From: an uncultured Oscillospiraceae bacterium
GTDB taxonomy: Bacteria > Bacillota > Clostridia > Oscillospirales > Oscillospiraceae
Assembly (NCBI GenBank): GCA_958436045.1
Contig: CAUBIP010000014.1
Location: 1-28,832, forward strand
Reading direction: 5' to 3'
DNA length: 28,832 nucleotides
This document shows positions 7,914 through 15,282 of this stretch, one piece after another. Position numbers and translations under genes: made by a program. The notes below the pieces were generated by a model. The model worked only from the letters and a program-made list of their open reading frames with translations, ran no database searches and was not told where the DNA came from. Each line of letters begins with the position of its first letter. Position 1 is the first letter of the stretch.

Positions 7914-7933
7914 TGTTTTTTGGCTTTTTGTGT

Positions 7934-8074
7934 TTAAGGATTGTTCTGCTCTTCTTGCGCTTCTTGGTGCTCCCGGAGGGCAGCTTTGACGGCAGCTTTG
8001 ATGACGAAATAGCCGACGGCGGCGTAGATCGCCACACGGGCGGCGAAGAGGAGAAGGGAGATGAAATCATCCAT
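7934..8074 (-). CDS. 46-residue membrane micropeptide, coupled to the DtxR-type regulator
   Basis: This is a short gene that a length cut-off would miss. AGGAGGG lies 7 bases upstream of the ATG at 8074. The product begins M-D-D-F-I-S-L-L-L-F, forms one membrane helix to about residue 26 ('ARVAIYAAVGYFVI'), then a basic/alanine stretch and an acidic, glutamine-rich tail ending N-N-P. Its first 8 bases overlap the end of the regulator gene (ATGGATGA), so translation is probably coupled, and a terminator follows. I do not recognise the family. Position next to a DtxR/MntR-type repressor suggests, by inference only, a role in metal homeostasis, as for small proteins that modulate transporters. 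Confidence 0.75.
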   Translation of the reverse strand: MDDFISLLLFAARVAIYAAVGYFVIKAAVKAALREHQEAQEEQNNP

Positions 8075-8471
8075 TCTGGCGCCCTCCTATGTCTTCCGTG
8101 TGAGCGCTGAACTGGGCTGCATGGGCTTTGAGGGCCTGGAAGGAGGTGTCACTGATGACGTGCTCAATCTTGCAGGCGTCCTCTGCGGCGATGGCTGCGT
8201 CGACGCCGAGTTGGGTGAGCAGCTGCGTCAGGACGGTGTGCCGTTCATAGATTTTTTCAGCAATTTGGCGGCCGGCGTCGGTCAAGGTCAAGTGGCCGCA
8301 GTCGTCAACCAGGACGTAGCCGCCGCTTTTGAGAAGGCCCATGGCGCGGCTGACGCTGGGCTTGCTGTAGCCCATATATTCTCCAACATCAATTGAGCGA
8401 ACAGCGGGGCTTTTCTGGGAGAGGACGTAGATCGTCTCCAGATACATCTCGCCAGATTCATATAAATGCAT
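8067..8471 (-). CDS. Metal-dependent transcriptional regulator, DtxR/MntR family
   Basis: A 134-residue DNA-binding protein. The N-terminal winged helix begins 'MHLYESGEMYLETIYVL' and continues with the recognition region 'VGEYMGYSKPSVSRAM' and the wing 'LVDDCGHLTLTDAGR'. The dimerisation part follows: 'IYERHTVLTQLL', then 'AEDACKIEHVISD', with the E-D-A-C-x-x-E-H metal-site pattern. There is no SH3-like third domain, as in MntR. Fe or Mn binding would turn on DNA binding. AGGGAGGG lies just before the ATG, and a good promoter lies about 45 bases upstream. No metal transporter is adjacent; the only partner is the overlapping 46-residue gene. Confidence 0.92.
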   Translation of the reverse strand: MHLYESGEMYLETIYVLSQKSPAVRSIDVGEYMGYSKPSVSRAMGLLKSGGYVLVDDCGHLTLTDAGRQIAEKIYERHTVLTQLLTQLGVDAAIAAEDACKIEHVISDTSFQALKAHAAQFSAHTEDIGGRQNG

Positions 8472-8513
8472 AATGACCCTCCCTGGTGCGTGCGGCAGAC
8501 TGCTAACTCTATT

Positions 8514-8542
8514 AGAATACCACAGTTTTTGGCCATTTGCAA
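8514..8542 (-). promoter_or_regulatory. Promoter of the mntR operon
   Basis: On the minus strand, TTGCAA (8537-8542) and TATTCT (8514-8519) are 17 bases apart, about 43 bases before the start codon. Confidence 0.7.
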
Positions 8543-8788
8543 GGCTTTTGCTGGGGGCTTTGCCGAGTCGTTCCCTGTAGGTGGCTTAGGGGATGGCGTG
8601 GCTGGGGGCTTGCAGCATCGAACGGTGGTCACGCTGCGCGCGGGCGCTTACAGCGGTGTGTGTTCGGGGGGCTGCGGGGCATTGATTGCGGGGGATGCTG
8701 TAATGTAAAAACAATATTTTTAAGACGTTATTGCGAAAGCCTTCGTCAACATTCGGGCGCAAACTCTGTAAGGCTTTTTTAGGAATAA
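8543..8788. other. Gene-free stretch between mntR promoter and terminator
   Basis: The left part is G-rich on the plus strand, without a plausible ribosome-binding site or protein. At 8700-8740 the sequence becomes AT-rich. A short match to the end of the interspersed repeat lies at 8757-8779. I see no RNA gene here. Confidence 0.5.
8757..8779 (+). repeat. Terminal fragment of the interspersed repeat (copy D)
   Basis: GCGCAAACTCTGTAAGGCTTTTT matches the end of copy B (GCGCAAACTCTGCGAGGCTTTT on its own strand) with two differences, and copy A with a few more. Only this edge is recognisable, so it may be a deletion remnant or a shared terminator-like end. Confidence 0.45.
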
Positions 8789-8822
8789 AAAACACAGCGT
8801 CCCGTGGGAGACGCTGTGTTTT
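8789..8822 (-). terminator. Terminator after the gltX operon
   Basis: A perfect 13-bp stem, AAAACACAGCGTC/GACGCTGTGTTTT, with an 8-base loop. On the minus strand it is followed by TTATTCC. It lies 12 bases beyond the stop of the CmpB-type gene. Confidence 0.9.
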
Positions 8823-8833
8823 CGTGCGTATGC

Positions 8834-9601
8834 TTAGGGTGCGGGCTTTTCGCCCTTTCCTTCTGCTTCTTCGGCTAGCTTGGCGGGGGTGCGGCGGAGG
8901 AAGAGGTCGAAGCGGTCGAGGCGTTCGGTGAGGGGGCGGTAGCGGGGGAGCTGGAAGAAACGGCCCAGCTTTTGGCGCTCGCGTTGGAAGGCCTGCATAT
9001 CGACGATGGCATCGATCTCGTTGGCCTTGCGCCGCAGCAGCGTGCCCAGGTGCATACTGTAGCCGCAGTCGATGAGGAAGATGCCGAAGATCATCCCCAC
9101 GGCAAACGACGAGAGGGGATGGTGCACGAACCACTCCACGAACCGCCGCAGCGGCGGATAGAGCAGCAGATAATAGAAGATCGAGAGCGCGCCCCAGATG
9201 AGGGTGAACTTCGGGCAGATGATGCCCTGGATATTGCCCCACTGGCCGGTGTAATCCCAGAGCTTGACATGGAAGCCCTTGATGAAGATCAGGCCCGCGA
9301 TATACTCAATGGCCGTCATGGCCAGGGCCATCACAAGAAACAGGATGCCATAGAGGGTGATGCCATGCCCCAGAGCGCCGAAGACGGCCTCCTGAATGCT
9401 GGAAAGGGCGAACAGGGCGACGGTACCCGTTCCGTACAGCGGCAGATACGGCCCGATCAGAAAGCCGGGGTTGAGCCATTGCCGGTCCGGGTTTGCCCGG
9501 GAGATAAAGCGCCGGAACAGCAGCTCCAGCCCCCATCCGGCGATGGAGCCGAAGAAGAACAGGTAAAGTAGGATGAGGAAGGTCTGAAAGCCTGTCAGCA
9601 A
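8834..9601 (-). CDS. CmpB-type membrane protein ('putative ABC transporter type IV')
   Basis: A polytopic membrane protein of 255 residues. The start is taken as the TTG at 9601 because AAAGGTGG lies a few bases upstream and after the gltX stop; longer frames would run back into gltX. Family segments (PF06541) are 'LYLFFFGSIAGWGLELLFRR', 'NPGFLIGPYLPLYGTG' and 'WDYTGQWGNIQGIICPK'. About six hydrophobic segments are visible up to about residue 195. A charged cytosolic tail follows, rich in Arg/Lys/Glu. Despite the family name, no ABC ATPase is nearby and its function is not established. It follows gltX by 19 bases and shares its terminator. Confidence 0.85.
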   Translation of the reverse strand: MLTGFQTFLILLYLFFFGSIAGWGLELLFRRFISRANPDRQWLNPGFLIGPYLPLYGTGTVALFALSSIQEAVFGALGHGITLYGILFLVMALAMTAIEYIAGLIFIKGFHVKLWDYTGQWGNIQGIICPKFTLIWGALSIFYYLLLYPPLRRFVEWFVHHPLSSFAVGMIFGIFLIDCGYSMHLGTLLRRKANEIDAIVDMQAFQRERQKLGRFFQLPRYRPLTERLDRFDLFLRRTPAKLAEEAEGKGEKPAP

Positions 9602-9620
9602 AGCGTTCCACCTTTCTGGG

Positions 9621-11108
9621 TCAGCCGCGCAGCTGGGCGATGCCTTGGCGGATACGGCGCAAGGTCTCGTCCTTGCCCAGCAGGGCGGCAAGCTCTGTCG
9701 CGCCGCCGGGGGTAGACTGCAGGCCGGAAATGGCGACACGCACCGGCCAGAGGATCACGGAATTTTTGACCTCCCGGCAGCTTGCCAGGGCGGTCAGTGC
9801 GTCGTAGAGCCCGGCATTTGACCAGTCGGAAAGACCTTCCAGGACGGGCAGGGCCGCTTCCAAGCTCTCTAAGCTGTTTTCCAGGTTCGTCTTAGACTTT
9901 TTATGGATATAAAGCGCGTTGTCATACGCCGGCAGAGCCTGCAAAAAGGCGACCTTCTCCGGAATATCCCCCAGGACCTCGCAGCGGGGCTGGATGAGCG
10001 CCGCCACGGCCCGCAGGTCGATGGACGGGGTCTGGATGGCCTGGCGCAGCCAGGGCTCCGCCTTTGCAAAGAACGCCTCCGGTGACAGCTTTTTGATATA
10101 CTCGCCGTTCATCCAGCGCAGCTTGGCAAGATCAAAGACGGCGGGGGATTTGGAGATGCCCGCGATATCAAATGCCTGGACAAGCTCCGGCAGGGTGAAA
10201 AACTCCTGCTCTGCCAATTCGCCCCGGGGCGACCAGCCCAGCAGCGCGACATAGTTGAGGACGGCCTCCGTCAAAAAGCCCTGGGAGAGCAGGTCCTCAA
10301 AGCTCGGGTCGCCATGGCGCTTGGACATTTTATGCTGCGCGTCCCGCATGACGGGGGAGCAGTGGACATATTCCGGCACCGGCCAGCCGAAGGCCTGGTA
10401 GAGCAGATTGTACTTCGGGGCAGAGGAGAGGTACTCGCTGCCGCGGACGACGTGGGTGATGCCCATGAGGTGATCATCCACAACGTTGGCGAAGTTATAG
10501 GTGGGCAGGCCGTCGGACTTCAGCAGGACCTGATCCTCCATCTCTTTATTCTCCACGGTGATATCGCCAAAGGTGATATCGTGGAACGTCGTCGCGCCGG
10601 TGCGGGGGATCTTCTGGCGGATGACGTAGGGCGCGCCGCTTGCCAATTTTTCCTGGGTTTCCGCCGGGCTCCGGTGGGGGCAGCTGCTGGTGTGCTTGGT
10701 GAGGGGGGCGCCGCCCTGGGGGGCGGTGCCGTCGACACTTTTCTGGCAGAAGCAGTAGTACGCGCCGCCTTTTTTGACGAGAAGCTCTGCGTATTTGCCG
10801 AAGAGGTCCTGCCGCTGGGACTGGATATAGGGGCCGACGGGGCCGCCGACATCGGGGCCTTCGTCGTGATCCAGGCCGCACTGGGCCATGGTGTTGTAGA
10901 TGACGTCGACCGCGCCTTCGACCAGGCGGCCCTGGTCCGTATCCTCAATGCGCAGGATAAATTTGCCGCCGGCCCGGCGGGCGATGAGCCAGGTATACAG
11001 GGCCGTGCGAAGATTGCCGATATGCATATAGCCGGTGGGGCTGGGCGCAAACCGGGTGCGCACCTCGCCCCGGGGGATGCGCGCTTCCATCTGGTCAAAG
11101 AAATCCAT
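9621..11108 (-). CDS. gltX: Glutamate--tRNA ligase
   Basis: GltX charges tRNA-Glu with glutamate (and often tRNA-Gln in organisms that use the amidotransferase route). The 495-residue length is standard for a class I bacterial GluRS. The nucleotide-binding signature is 'RFAPSPTGYMHIGNLRTALY', with HIGN at 29-32. The second signature, KMSKRHGD, begins near residue 259. A zinc-binding pattern C-x-C-x21-C-x-H is visible in 'YYCFCQKSV...SSCPH'. A C-terminal anticodon-binding region follows. GGAGG lies 10 bases before the ATG. It is transcribed divergently from trpS, with the CmpB-type gene downstream. Confidence 0.96.
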   Translation of the reverse strand: MDFFDQMEARIPRGEVRTRFAPSPTGYMHIGNLRTALYTWLIARRAGGKFILRIEDTDQGRLVEGAVDVIYNTMAQCGLDHDEGPDVGGPVGPYIQSQRQDLFGKYAELLVKKGGAYYCFCQKSVDGTAPQGGAPLTKHTSSCPHRSPAETQEKLASGAPYVIRQKIPRTGATTFHDITFGDITVENKEMEDQVLLKSDGLPTYNFANVVDDHLMGITHVVRGSEYLSSAPKYNLLYQAFGWPVPEYVHCSPVMRDAQHKMSKRHGDPSFEDLLSQGFLTEAVLNYVALLGWSPRGELAEQEFFTLPELVQAFDIAGISKSPAVFDLAKLRWMNGEYIKKLSPEAFFAKAEPWLRQAIQTPSIDLRAVAALIQPRCEVLGDIPEKVAFLQALPAYDNALYIHKKSKTNLENSLESLEAALPVLEGLSDWSNAGLYDALTALASCREVKNSVILWPVRVAISGLQSTPGGATELAALLGKDETLRRIRQGIAQLRG

Positions 11109-11144
11109 GTACTTGGTACCTCCGTAATTTTACGTTCTGCGGTT

Positions 11145-11174
11145 ATTTTACATTTCTTTGCGGGTTTCTGTCAA
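11145..11174 (-). promoter_or_regulatory. Promoter of gltX
   Basis: On the minus strand, a consensus TTGACA (11169-11174) and TAAAAT (11145-11150) are separated by 18 bases, about 36 bases upstream of the start codon. Confidence 0.8.
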
Positions 11175-11181
11175 TGCTTTA

Positions 11182-11210
11182 TTGCGATACTTTGGAAAAT
11201 GTGTTAGAAT
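11182..11210 (+). promoter_or_regulatory. Promoter of trpS
   Basis: TTGCGA (11182-11187) and TAGAAT (11205-11210) are 17 bases apart. The leader would be only about 35 bases, too short for a T-box. Confidence 0.7.
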
Positions 11211-11250
11211 ACGTTGGAATCAAATTTAAACCAAAGAAGGTATTTGCCTG

Positions 11251-12243
11251 ATGGAAGAGAAAAAACGTATTTTTAGCGGCATCCAGCCCAGCGGGGAGCT
11301 GACCCTGGGCTCTTATATGGGCGCGATCAAAAACTGGGTCGATCTGCAGGACGATTACGACTGCATCTATTGCATCGTGGATATGCACGCCATCACGGTC
11401 CGCCAGGTCCCGGCAGAGCTGCGGCGGCGGAGCCTGGCGCAGCTGGCGCAGTATATCGCCTGCGGGCTGGACCCGGAGAAGAACATCATGTTCATCCAGA
11501 GCCACGTGCCGCAGCATGCGGAGCTCAGCTGGATCCTGGGCTGCTACACCCAATTCGGCGAGCTGAGCCGGATGACCCAGTTTAAGGACAAGTCGAAAAA
11601 GCACGCCGATAATATCACGGCGGGCCTGTTTACCTACCCCGTTTTGATGGCGGCGGATATTCTGCTTTACCAAGCGGACCTTGTCCCGGTGGGGGTGGAC
11701 CAGAAGCAGCATGTGGAGCTCTGCCGGGATATCGCGCAGCGGTTCAACGGCGTCTATTCTGACACCTTCACTCTGCCGGAGCCCTTCATCCCGAAGCTGG
11801 GGGCGAAGATCATGAGCCTGGGCAACCCGATGAGCAAAATGTCCAAGTCCGACCCGGACGGCTGCGTTTACCTGATGGATAAACCGGAGGATATTCTGCG
11901 CAAATTTAAGCGCGCCGTCACGGACTGCGAGGCCAGCGTGCATTATAATAAGGAGAACAAGCCCGGCATCTCGAACCTTTTGACGATCTACTGCGCCGCC
12001 ACCGGCAAGACGATGGCCGAGGCGGAGGGCGAATTTGCGGGCCAGGGCTATGGCGTTTTCAAGCCCGCTGTCGGCGAGGCCGTGATTGAGAAAATGCGTC
12101 CTATCCGGGAGGAGGCCGAGCGGCTGATGCAGGATAAGGCGTACCTCGAATCCATCTATAAGCGCGGCGCGGAGCAGGCCCAGTACCTGGCCAACAAGAC
12201 GCTGCGCAAGGTGCAGAAAAAAATCGGCTTTGTGGCCAAGTAA
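11251..12243 (+). CDS. trpS: Tryptophan--tRNA ligase
   Basis: TrpS activates tryptophan and charges tRNA-Trp; it is a class I enzyme working as a dimer. The 330-residue length is typical. The N terminus 'KKRIFSGIQPSGELTLGSYMG' contains the HIGH-equivalent T-L-G-S (18-21), given here in part. The KMSKS loop is intact at about 196-200 ('SKMSKSDPDG'). 'MAADILLYQADLVPVGVDQKQH' marks the substrate pocket region. An AGAAGG site precedes the ATG. The next gene starts 34 bases after the stop, so trpS may lead an operon with the wall-polymer genes. Confidence 0.96.
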   Translation: MEEKKRIFSGIQPSGELTLGSYMGAIKNWVDLQDDYDCIYCIVDMHAITVRQVPAELRRRSLAQLAQYIACGLDPEKNIMFIQSHVPQHAELSWILGCYTQFGELSRMTQFKDKSKKHADNITAGLFTYPVLMAADILLYQADLVPVGVDQKQHVELCRDIAQRFNGVYSDTFTLPEPFIPKLGAKIMSLGNPMSKMSKSDPDGCVYLMDKPEDILRKFKRAVTDCEASVHYNKENKPGISNLLTIYCAATGKTMAEAEGEFAGQGYGVFKPAVGEAVIEKMRPIREEAERLMQDKAYLESIYKRGAEQAQYLANKTLRKVQKKIGFVAK

Positions 12244-12277
12244 GCAGCTTCCGCTGCGGGAAAGGACGTGACGGTAC

Positions 12278-13387
12278 TTGTCATCCCAACTCCATTTTGT
12301 GCTTTTTATGCTGGGCGCGGTGCTCCTGGCGGCAGGCGTCAGCTTTTTGGCCACGCCCCTGGTGAAGCTGCTTGCCTATAAGGTCGGCGCGGTGGATGTG
12401 CCAAAGGACAACCGGCGTATGCACAAGGTTCCAATCCCCCGGCTGGGGGGGCTGGCGATCTTTATCGCGTTTATGTTCAGCGTTCTGATCTTCGGCCAGA
12501 TCGACACGCAGACCAAGGGCATCCTGCTAGGCGCGACGATCATCGTCGTGCTGGGCGTGCTGGACGATATCATGGCGCTGCCGGCGCTGCCGAAATTCGT
12601 CGTGCAGATCTTCGCGGCGGTCGTCGTCGTGCTGCATGGCTGCAGGATCGAATTTCTCTCCAACCCGGTGCCCGGCTCGGCGGCGACTTATATGGCGCTG
12701 CCCGAGTGGCTTTCCGTGACGATCACGATCATCTGGATCGTGGCGATCACCAACGCCGTCAACTTTATCGACGGGCTGGACGGTCTGGCTGTCGGCGTCT
12801 CCGGCATCAGCGCGGCGACGATGCTTGTCGTGGCGCTCATGGTCGCGGAGAATAATATCGCTGTTATCATGGCGGCGCTGTTGGGCGCGTGCCTGGGCTT
12901 TATCCCTTATAATTTTAACCCAGCCAAAATTTTCATGGGCGACACCGGCTCGACTTTTTTGGGCTTTATCCTGGCGACGGTCTCCATCCAGGGGCTGTTC
13001 AAGCTTTATGCCATCATCTCGTTTGCCGTGCCGTTCCTGATCTTGGGCGTGCCGATCTTTGACATTTGCTTTGCTATTATCCGGCGGCTGGCCAAGGGGC
13101 AGAACCCGATGAAGGCCGACCGGGGGCATGTCCACCATCGGCTCATCGACATGGGCTTCAGCCAGAAGCAGTCCGTCGCCATCACGTATATGCTGACGGC
13201 GATCCTGGGCCTGGCTGCCGTGGTGCTGACCAGCTCCGGCGAGGTGAAGGCGCTGATTTTGATCGGCAGCGTGTTCGTGGTCGGGGCCATCGGCTTTGAA
13301 TTGATCTTTATTTACCCGCGGAAGCACGGTAAGGCGCCCGACGGCGAAGCGGCAGTGCCCCCGGCGGAGGATGAAGGAGAATTGTAA
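12278..13387 (+). CDS. Undecaprenyl-phosphate GlcNAc-1-phosphate transferase (WecA/TagO/MraY family)
   Basis: An integral membrane enzyme, about 10-11 helices over 369 residues, that transfers a sugar-1-phosphate from a UDP-sugar to undecaprenyl phosphate. This starts wall teichoic acid or other surface polymer synthesis. Family motifs: 'VPKDNRRMHKVPIPRLGG', 'VLGVLDDI' with the Asp pair, 'NFIDGLDGLA' (about 162), 'AKIFMGDTGSTFLG', and the His-rich 'DRGHVHHRLIDMGFSQKQ'. The HVHHRL motif points to the WecA/TagO branch rather than MraY. The TTG at 12278 is used because AAAGGA lies 11 bases before it and the first helix follows. Its stop overlaps the epimerase start by one base (TAATG), tying the two functions together. 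Confidence 0.88.
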   Translation: MSSQLHFVLFMLGAVLLAAGVSFLATPLVKLLAYKVGAVDVPKDNRRMHKVPIPRLGGLAIFIAFMFSVLIFGQIDTQTKGILLGATIIVVLGVLDDIMALPALPKFVVQIFAAVVVVLHGCRIEFLSNPVPGSAATYMALPEWLSVTITIIWIVAITNAVNFIDGLDGLAVGVSGISAATMLVVALMVAENNIAVIMAALLGACLGFIPYNFNPAKIFMGDTGSTFLGFILATVSIQGLFKLYAIISFAVPFLILGVPIFDICFAIIRRLAKGQNPMKADRGHVHHRLIDMGFSQKQSVAITYMLTAILGLAAVVLTSSGEVKALILIGSVFVVGAIGFELIFIYPRKHGKAPDGEAAVPPAEDEGEL

Positions 13388-14538
13388 TGAAGAAATTTAA
13401 AATCATGTCCGTGTTTGGGACAAGACCGGAGGCCATCAAAATGGCCCCTCTGGTCAAGGAGCTGGCGGTCCGGGATTGCTTTGAGAGCATCTGCTGCCTG
13501 ACCGGGCAGCACCGCCAGATGCTGGACTCCGTTATGGAGATCTTCCATCTCCGGGGCGACTATGACCTGGATATCATGGAAAAGAGCCAGACCCTCTCGA
13601 CCATCACGACGAAGACCCTGCTGGGGATGGACCACGTCATCGACGAGGCCCAGCCGGATATGATCCTCGTCCATGGCGATACGTCCACGACGTTTGCCGG
13701 AGCGCTGGCGGCGTTTTATCACAAGATCCCGGTGGGCCACGTCGAGGCGGGCCTGCGGACGTGGGACAAATACTCTCCCTTCCCGGAAGAGATGAACCGG
13801 ACGCTGGTCGGCGATATTGCCACGCTGCATTTTTCCCCCACCCGGGCCAACGCGGAGAACCTGCGCCGGGAGGCCATCGCCGGGGAAATCTTCATCACCG
13901 GCAACACCGCCATCGACGCAATGAAGACGACGGTCCGGCCTGATTTCCAGTTTACGACGCCGGAATTAAACGCACTGGACTTTGCCGGGCGGCGTATCAT
14001 CACGCTGACCTGCCACCGGCGGGAGAATTACGGCAAGCCGATGGAGGACATCATGCAGGCGGTCCGCGAAATTGCCGCGGCGCACGCAGATGTGACGTTT
14101 GTCTATCCGGTGCATCTGAGCCCCGTCGTCCGAGAGTGCGCCGGGCGGAATCTGGGGGGCATCCCCAATGTCTGCCTCATCGACCCCATCAATGTCGAGG
14201 AGATGCACAATCTCATGGCCCGGTCCTACCTTGTGATGACGGATTCCGGCGGCCTGCAGGAGGAGGCGCCTGCCCTGGGCAAGCCTGTCCTCGTCATGCG
14301 CCGGGAGACGGAGCGCCCCGAGGCCATCGCCGCTGGGACAGCGAAGCTGGCGGGCGTCGAGACAGAACGCATCGTCTCCATGGCCAATGCCCTGCTGGAC
14401 GATCCGGCGGCCTATGAGAAAATGGCCAAAGCCGTCAACCCCTACGGAGACGGCAACGCCTGCAGCCGCATCGCCGACGCCATCGCCTGGCATTTCGGCG
14501 TCCAACCCCAGCGCCCAGCGGACTTCTCCGCAGAATAA
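13387..14538 (+). CDS. wecB: UDP-N-acetylglucosamine 2-epimerase (non-hydrolysing)
   Basis: This enzyme interconverts UDP-GlcNAc and UDP-ManNAc, supplying ManNAc for teichoic-acid linkage units or other surface glycans (called MnaA in Gram-positives). The 383-residue protein has the GT-B-fold signatures: 'VFGTRPEAIKMAPLV', 'LTGQHRQMLD', 'VHGDTSTTFAGALAA', 'PVGHVEAGLRTWDKYSPFPEE', given in part, 'TDSGGLQEEAPALGKP' and 'MRRETERPEA'. It is coupled to the transferase gene by TAATG. Together they would make the first lipid-linked intermediates; no glycosyltransferase or polymerase follows here, so the rest of the pathway must lie elsewhere. Confidence 0.94.
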   Translation: MKKFKIMSVFGTRPEAIKMAPLVKELAVRDCFESICCLTGQHRQMLDSVMEIFHLRGDYDLDIMEKSQTLSTITTKTLLGMDHVIDEAQPDMILVHGDTSTTFAGALAAFYHKIPVGHVEAGLRTWDKYSPFPEEMNRTLVGDIATLHFSPTRANAENLRREAIAGEIFITGNTAIDAMKTTVRPDFQFTTPELNALDFAGRRIITLTCHRRENYGKPMEDIMQAVREIAAAHADVTFVYPVHLSPVVRECAGRNLGGIPNVCLIDPINVEEMHNLMARSYLVMTDSGGLQEEAPALGKPVLVMRRETERPEAIAAGTAKLAGVETERIVSMANALLDDPAAYEKMAKAVNPYGDGNACSRIADAIAWHFGVQPQRPADFSAE

Positions 14539-14584
14539 CACGCGCCGCGCCTGAGGATCCTAGGATCATAAACCATAGGCATCC

Positions 14585-14880
14585 TACCCCAAAAGCCTCG
14601 CAGAGTTTGCGCCGCGCACGGCGCAAATAAAGTTAAATCCGTTTTTCCCGGCGGCAAGTGGGTGAGACTCCAAACGCGCAAGCTTTGCGCAGCGCGTTTG
14701 GTCAAGTCGAACCCATGCAGCGCATACGTCGGGAAAAATACTTCTCAGCTCGCAAACGTGCGAACAGTGCGCCAAAGGCGCGCTGTGAGTGCGCTGCAGC
14801 GAGCTGTAAGCTCCTTCAAATGCGAGCCCAGCGCAGCGGGTCGCATTTGAGAGCTTGTCAAAAAGAATTTTTGACACGCT
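14585..14880 (-). repeat. Interspersed palindromic repeat, copy B
   Basis: The reverse complement of 14591-14741 matches copy A (2931-3080) along about 150 bases with scattered differences. It has the same hairpins: TTTGCGCCG/CGGCGCAAA at 14606-14627, and CCAAACGCGC with GCGCGTTTGG around 14670-14700. The outer part is longer than in copy A. It contains a TCAAATGCGA/TCGCATTTGA stem (about 14817-14850) and GTCAAAAA/TTTTTGAC (14857-14875). The GGCTTTT end points toward wecB. Its orientation is opposite to copy A. Confidence 0.8.
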
Positions 14881-14886
14881 CACGCT

Positions 14887-14933
14887 TCACACCCCCGCGT
14901 CTGCAGCTCCGGCTGGCAGGCGGCGGGGGTGTG
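14887..14933 (-). terminator. Hairpin just after the small-protein operon
   Basis: CACACCCCCGC and GCGGGGGTGTG pair across a 25-base loop region that holds further pairing. It sits immediately after the stop codon at 14936. No clear T-run follows at once; the nearest is inside the next stem (14857-14875). It may therefore act together with that stem. Confidence 0.5.
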
Positions 14934-14935
14934 TG

Positions 14936-15268
14936 TTACAGCAGCAGAAAAAACGCAATGGTCAGGTAGGTGGCGAGCCGGTCCTCTTGGCTGTCCTGCA
15001 GGATGAGCAGCAGGATGGCCAGAATCAGCAGGTCGCCTGCGTCAAAGCCCCGGGCCAGGCGCTGGCGCAGCAGGCCGGGCAGGCCGCTGCCAGACTTTTG
15101 CGGCGGCGCGGGTTTTTGCGGCGGCGCAGGCGGCCGGCCCGGCCGGGCCGGTCGTTCCGGCAAGTCCGGCTTGGGCGGCACAGGCGGTATAGGCGGCGGC
15201 CCGGGCTGCGGGAGCACCGGGGTCCGGTCATACCCGCCGCCGTCATTTGGCGTGTAACGGCTATACAT
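14936..15268 (-). CDS. Unrecognised Pro-rich protein with hydrophobic C terminus
   Basis: I do not recognise a characterised family. The ATG at 15268 is favoured because GGGGGA lies 6 bases upstream; an in-frame GTG at 15286 lacks a site and overlaps the previous gene. The 110-residue product starts M-Y-S-R-Y and has a Gly/Asp patch, then a long proline-rich linker (about 21-65, repeated P-P-x-P and 'PAPPQK'). The C-terminal third is hydrophobic: 'AGDLLILAILLLILQ' and 'RLATYLTIAFFLLL' are separated by 'DSQED', which looks like a short helical hairpin in or on a membrane. It is the last of three closely spaced small genes. It could be an envelope or spore-layer protein, but that is inference. 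Confidence 0.72.
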   Translation of the reverse strand: MYSRYTPNDGGGYDRTPVLPQPGPPPIPPVPPKPDLPERPARPGRPPAPPQKPAPPQKSGSGLPGLLRQRLARGFDAGDLLILAILLLILQDSQEDRLATYLTIAFFLLL

Positions 15269-15282
15269 GAGATCCCCCGCTT

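Larger units (their letters stand above)
7070..7933. other. Decayed intergenic stretch between ispE and the mntR operon
   Basis: There is no intact gene across these 864 bases. From left to right it holds the ispE terminator, about 190 bases with no recognisable content except a CAAGGGAA/TTCCCTTG inverted pair at about 7246-7273, two gene remnants on the minus strand (7321-7494 and 7495-7806), and the terminator of the mntR operon. The juxtaposed fragments suggest past insertion and deletion. Confidence 0.6.
14539..14935. other. 397-base gene-free stretch after wecB
   Basis: No gene is credible here. The left end contains a GGATCCTAGGATC palindromic patch (about 14553-14567). Most of the rest is repeat copy B. 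The right end holds the hairpin that follows the small-protein operon. Confidence 0.6.

Noticed and set aside
11109..11250. T-box riboswitch ahead of gltX or trpS
   Set aside because: The predicted leaders are only about 35 bases long and no T-box sequence is present.
11179..12354. A 391-codon minus-strand frame opposite trpS
   Set aside because: No recognisable motif; trpS is certain on the plus strand.
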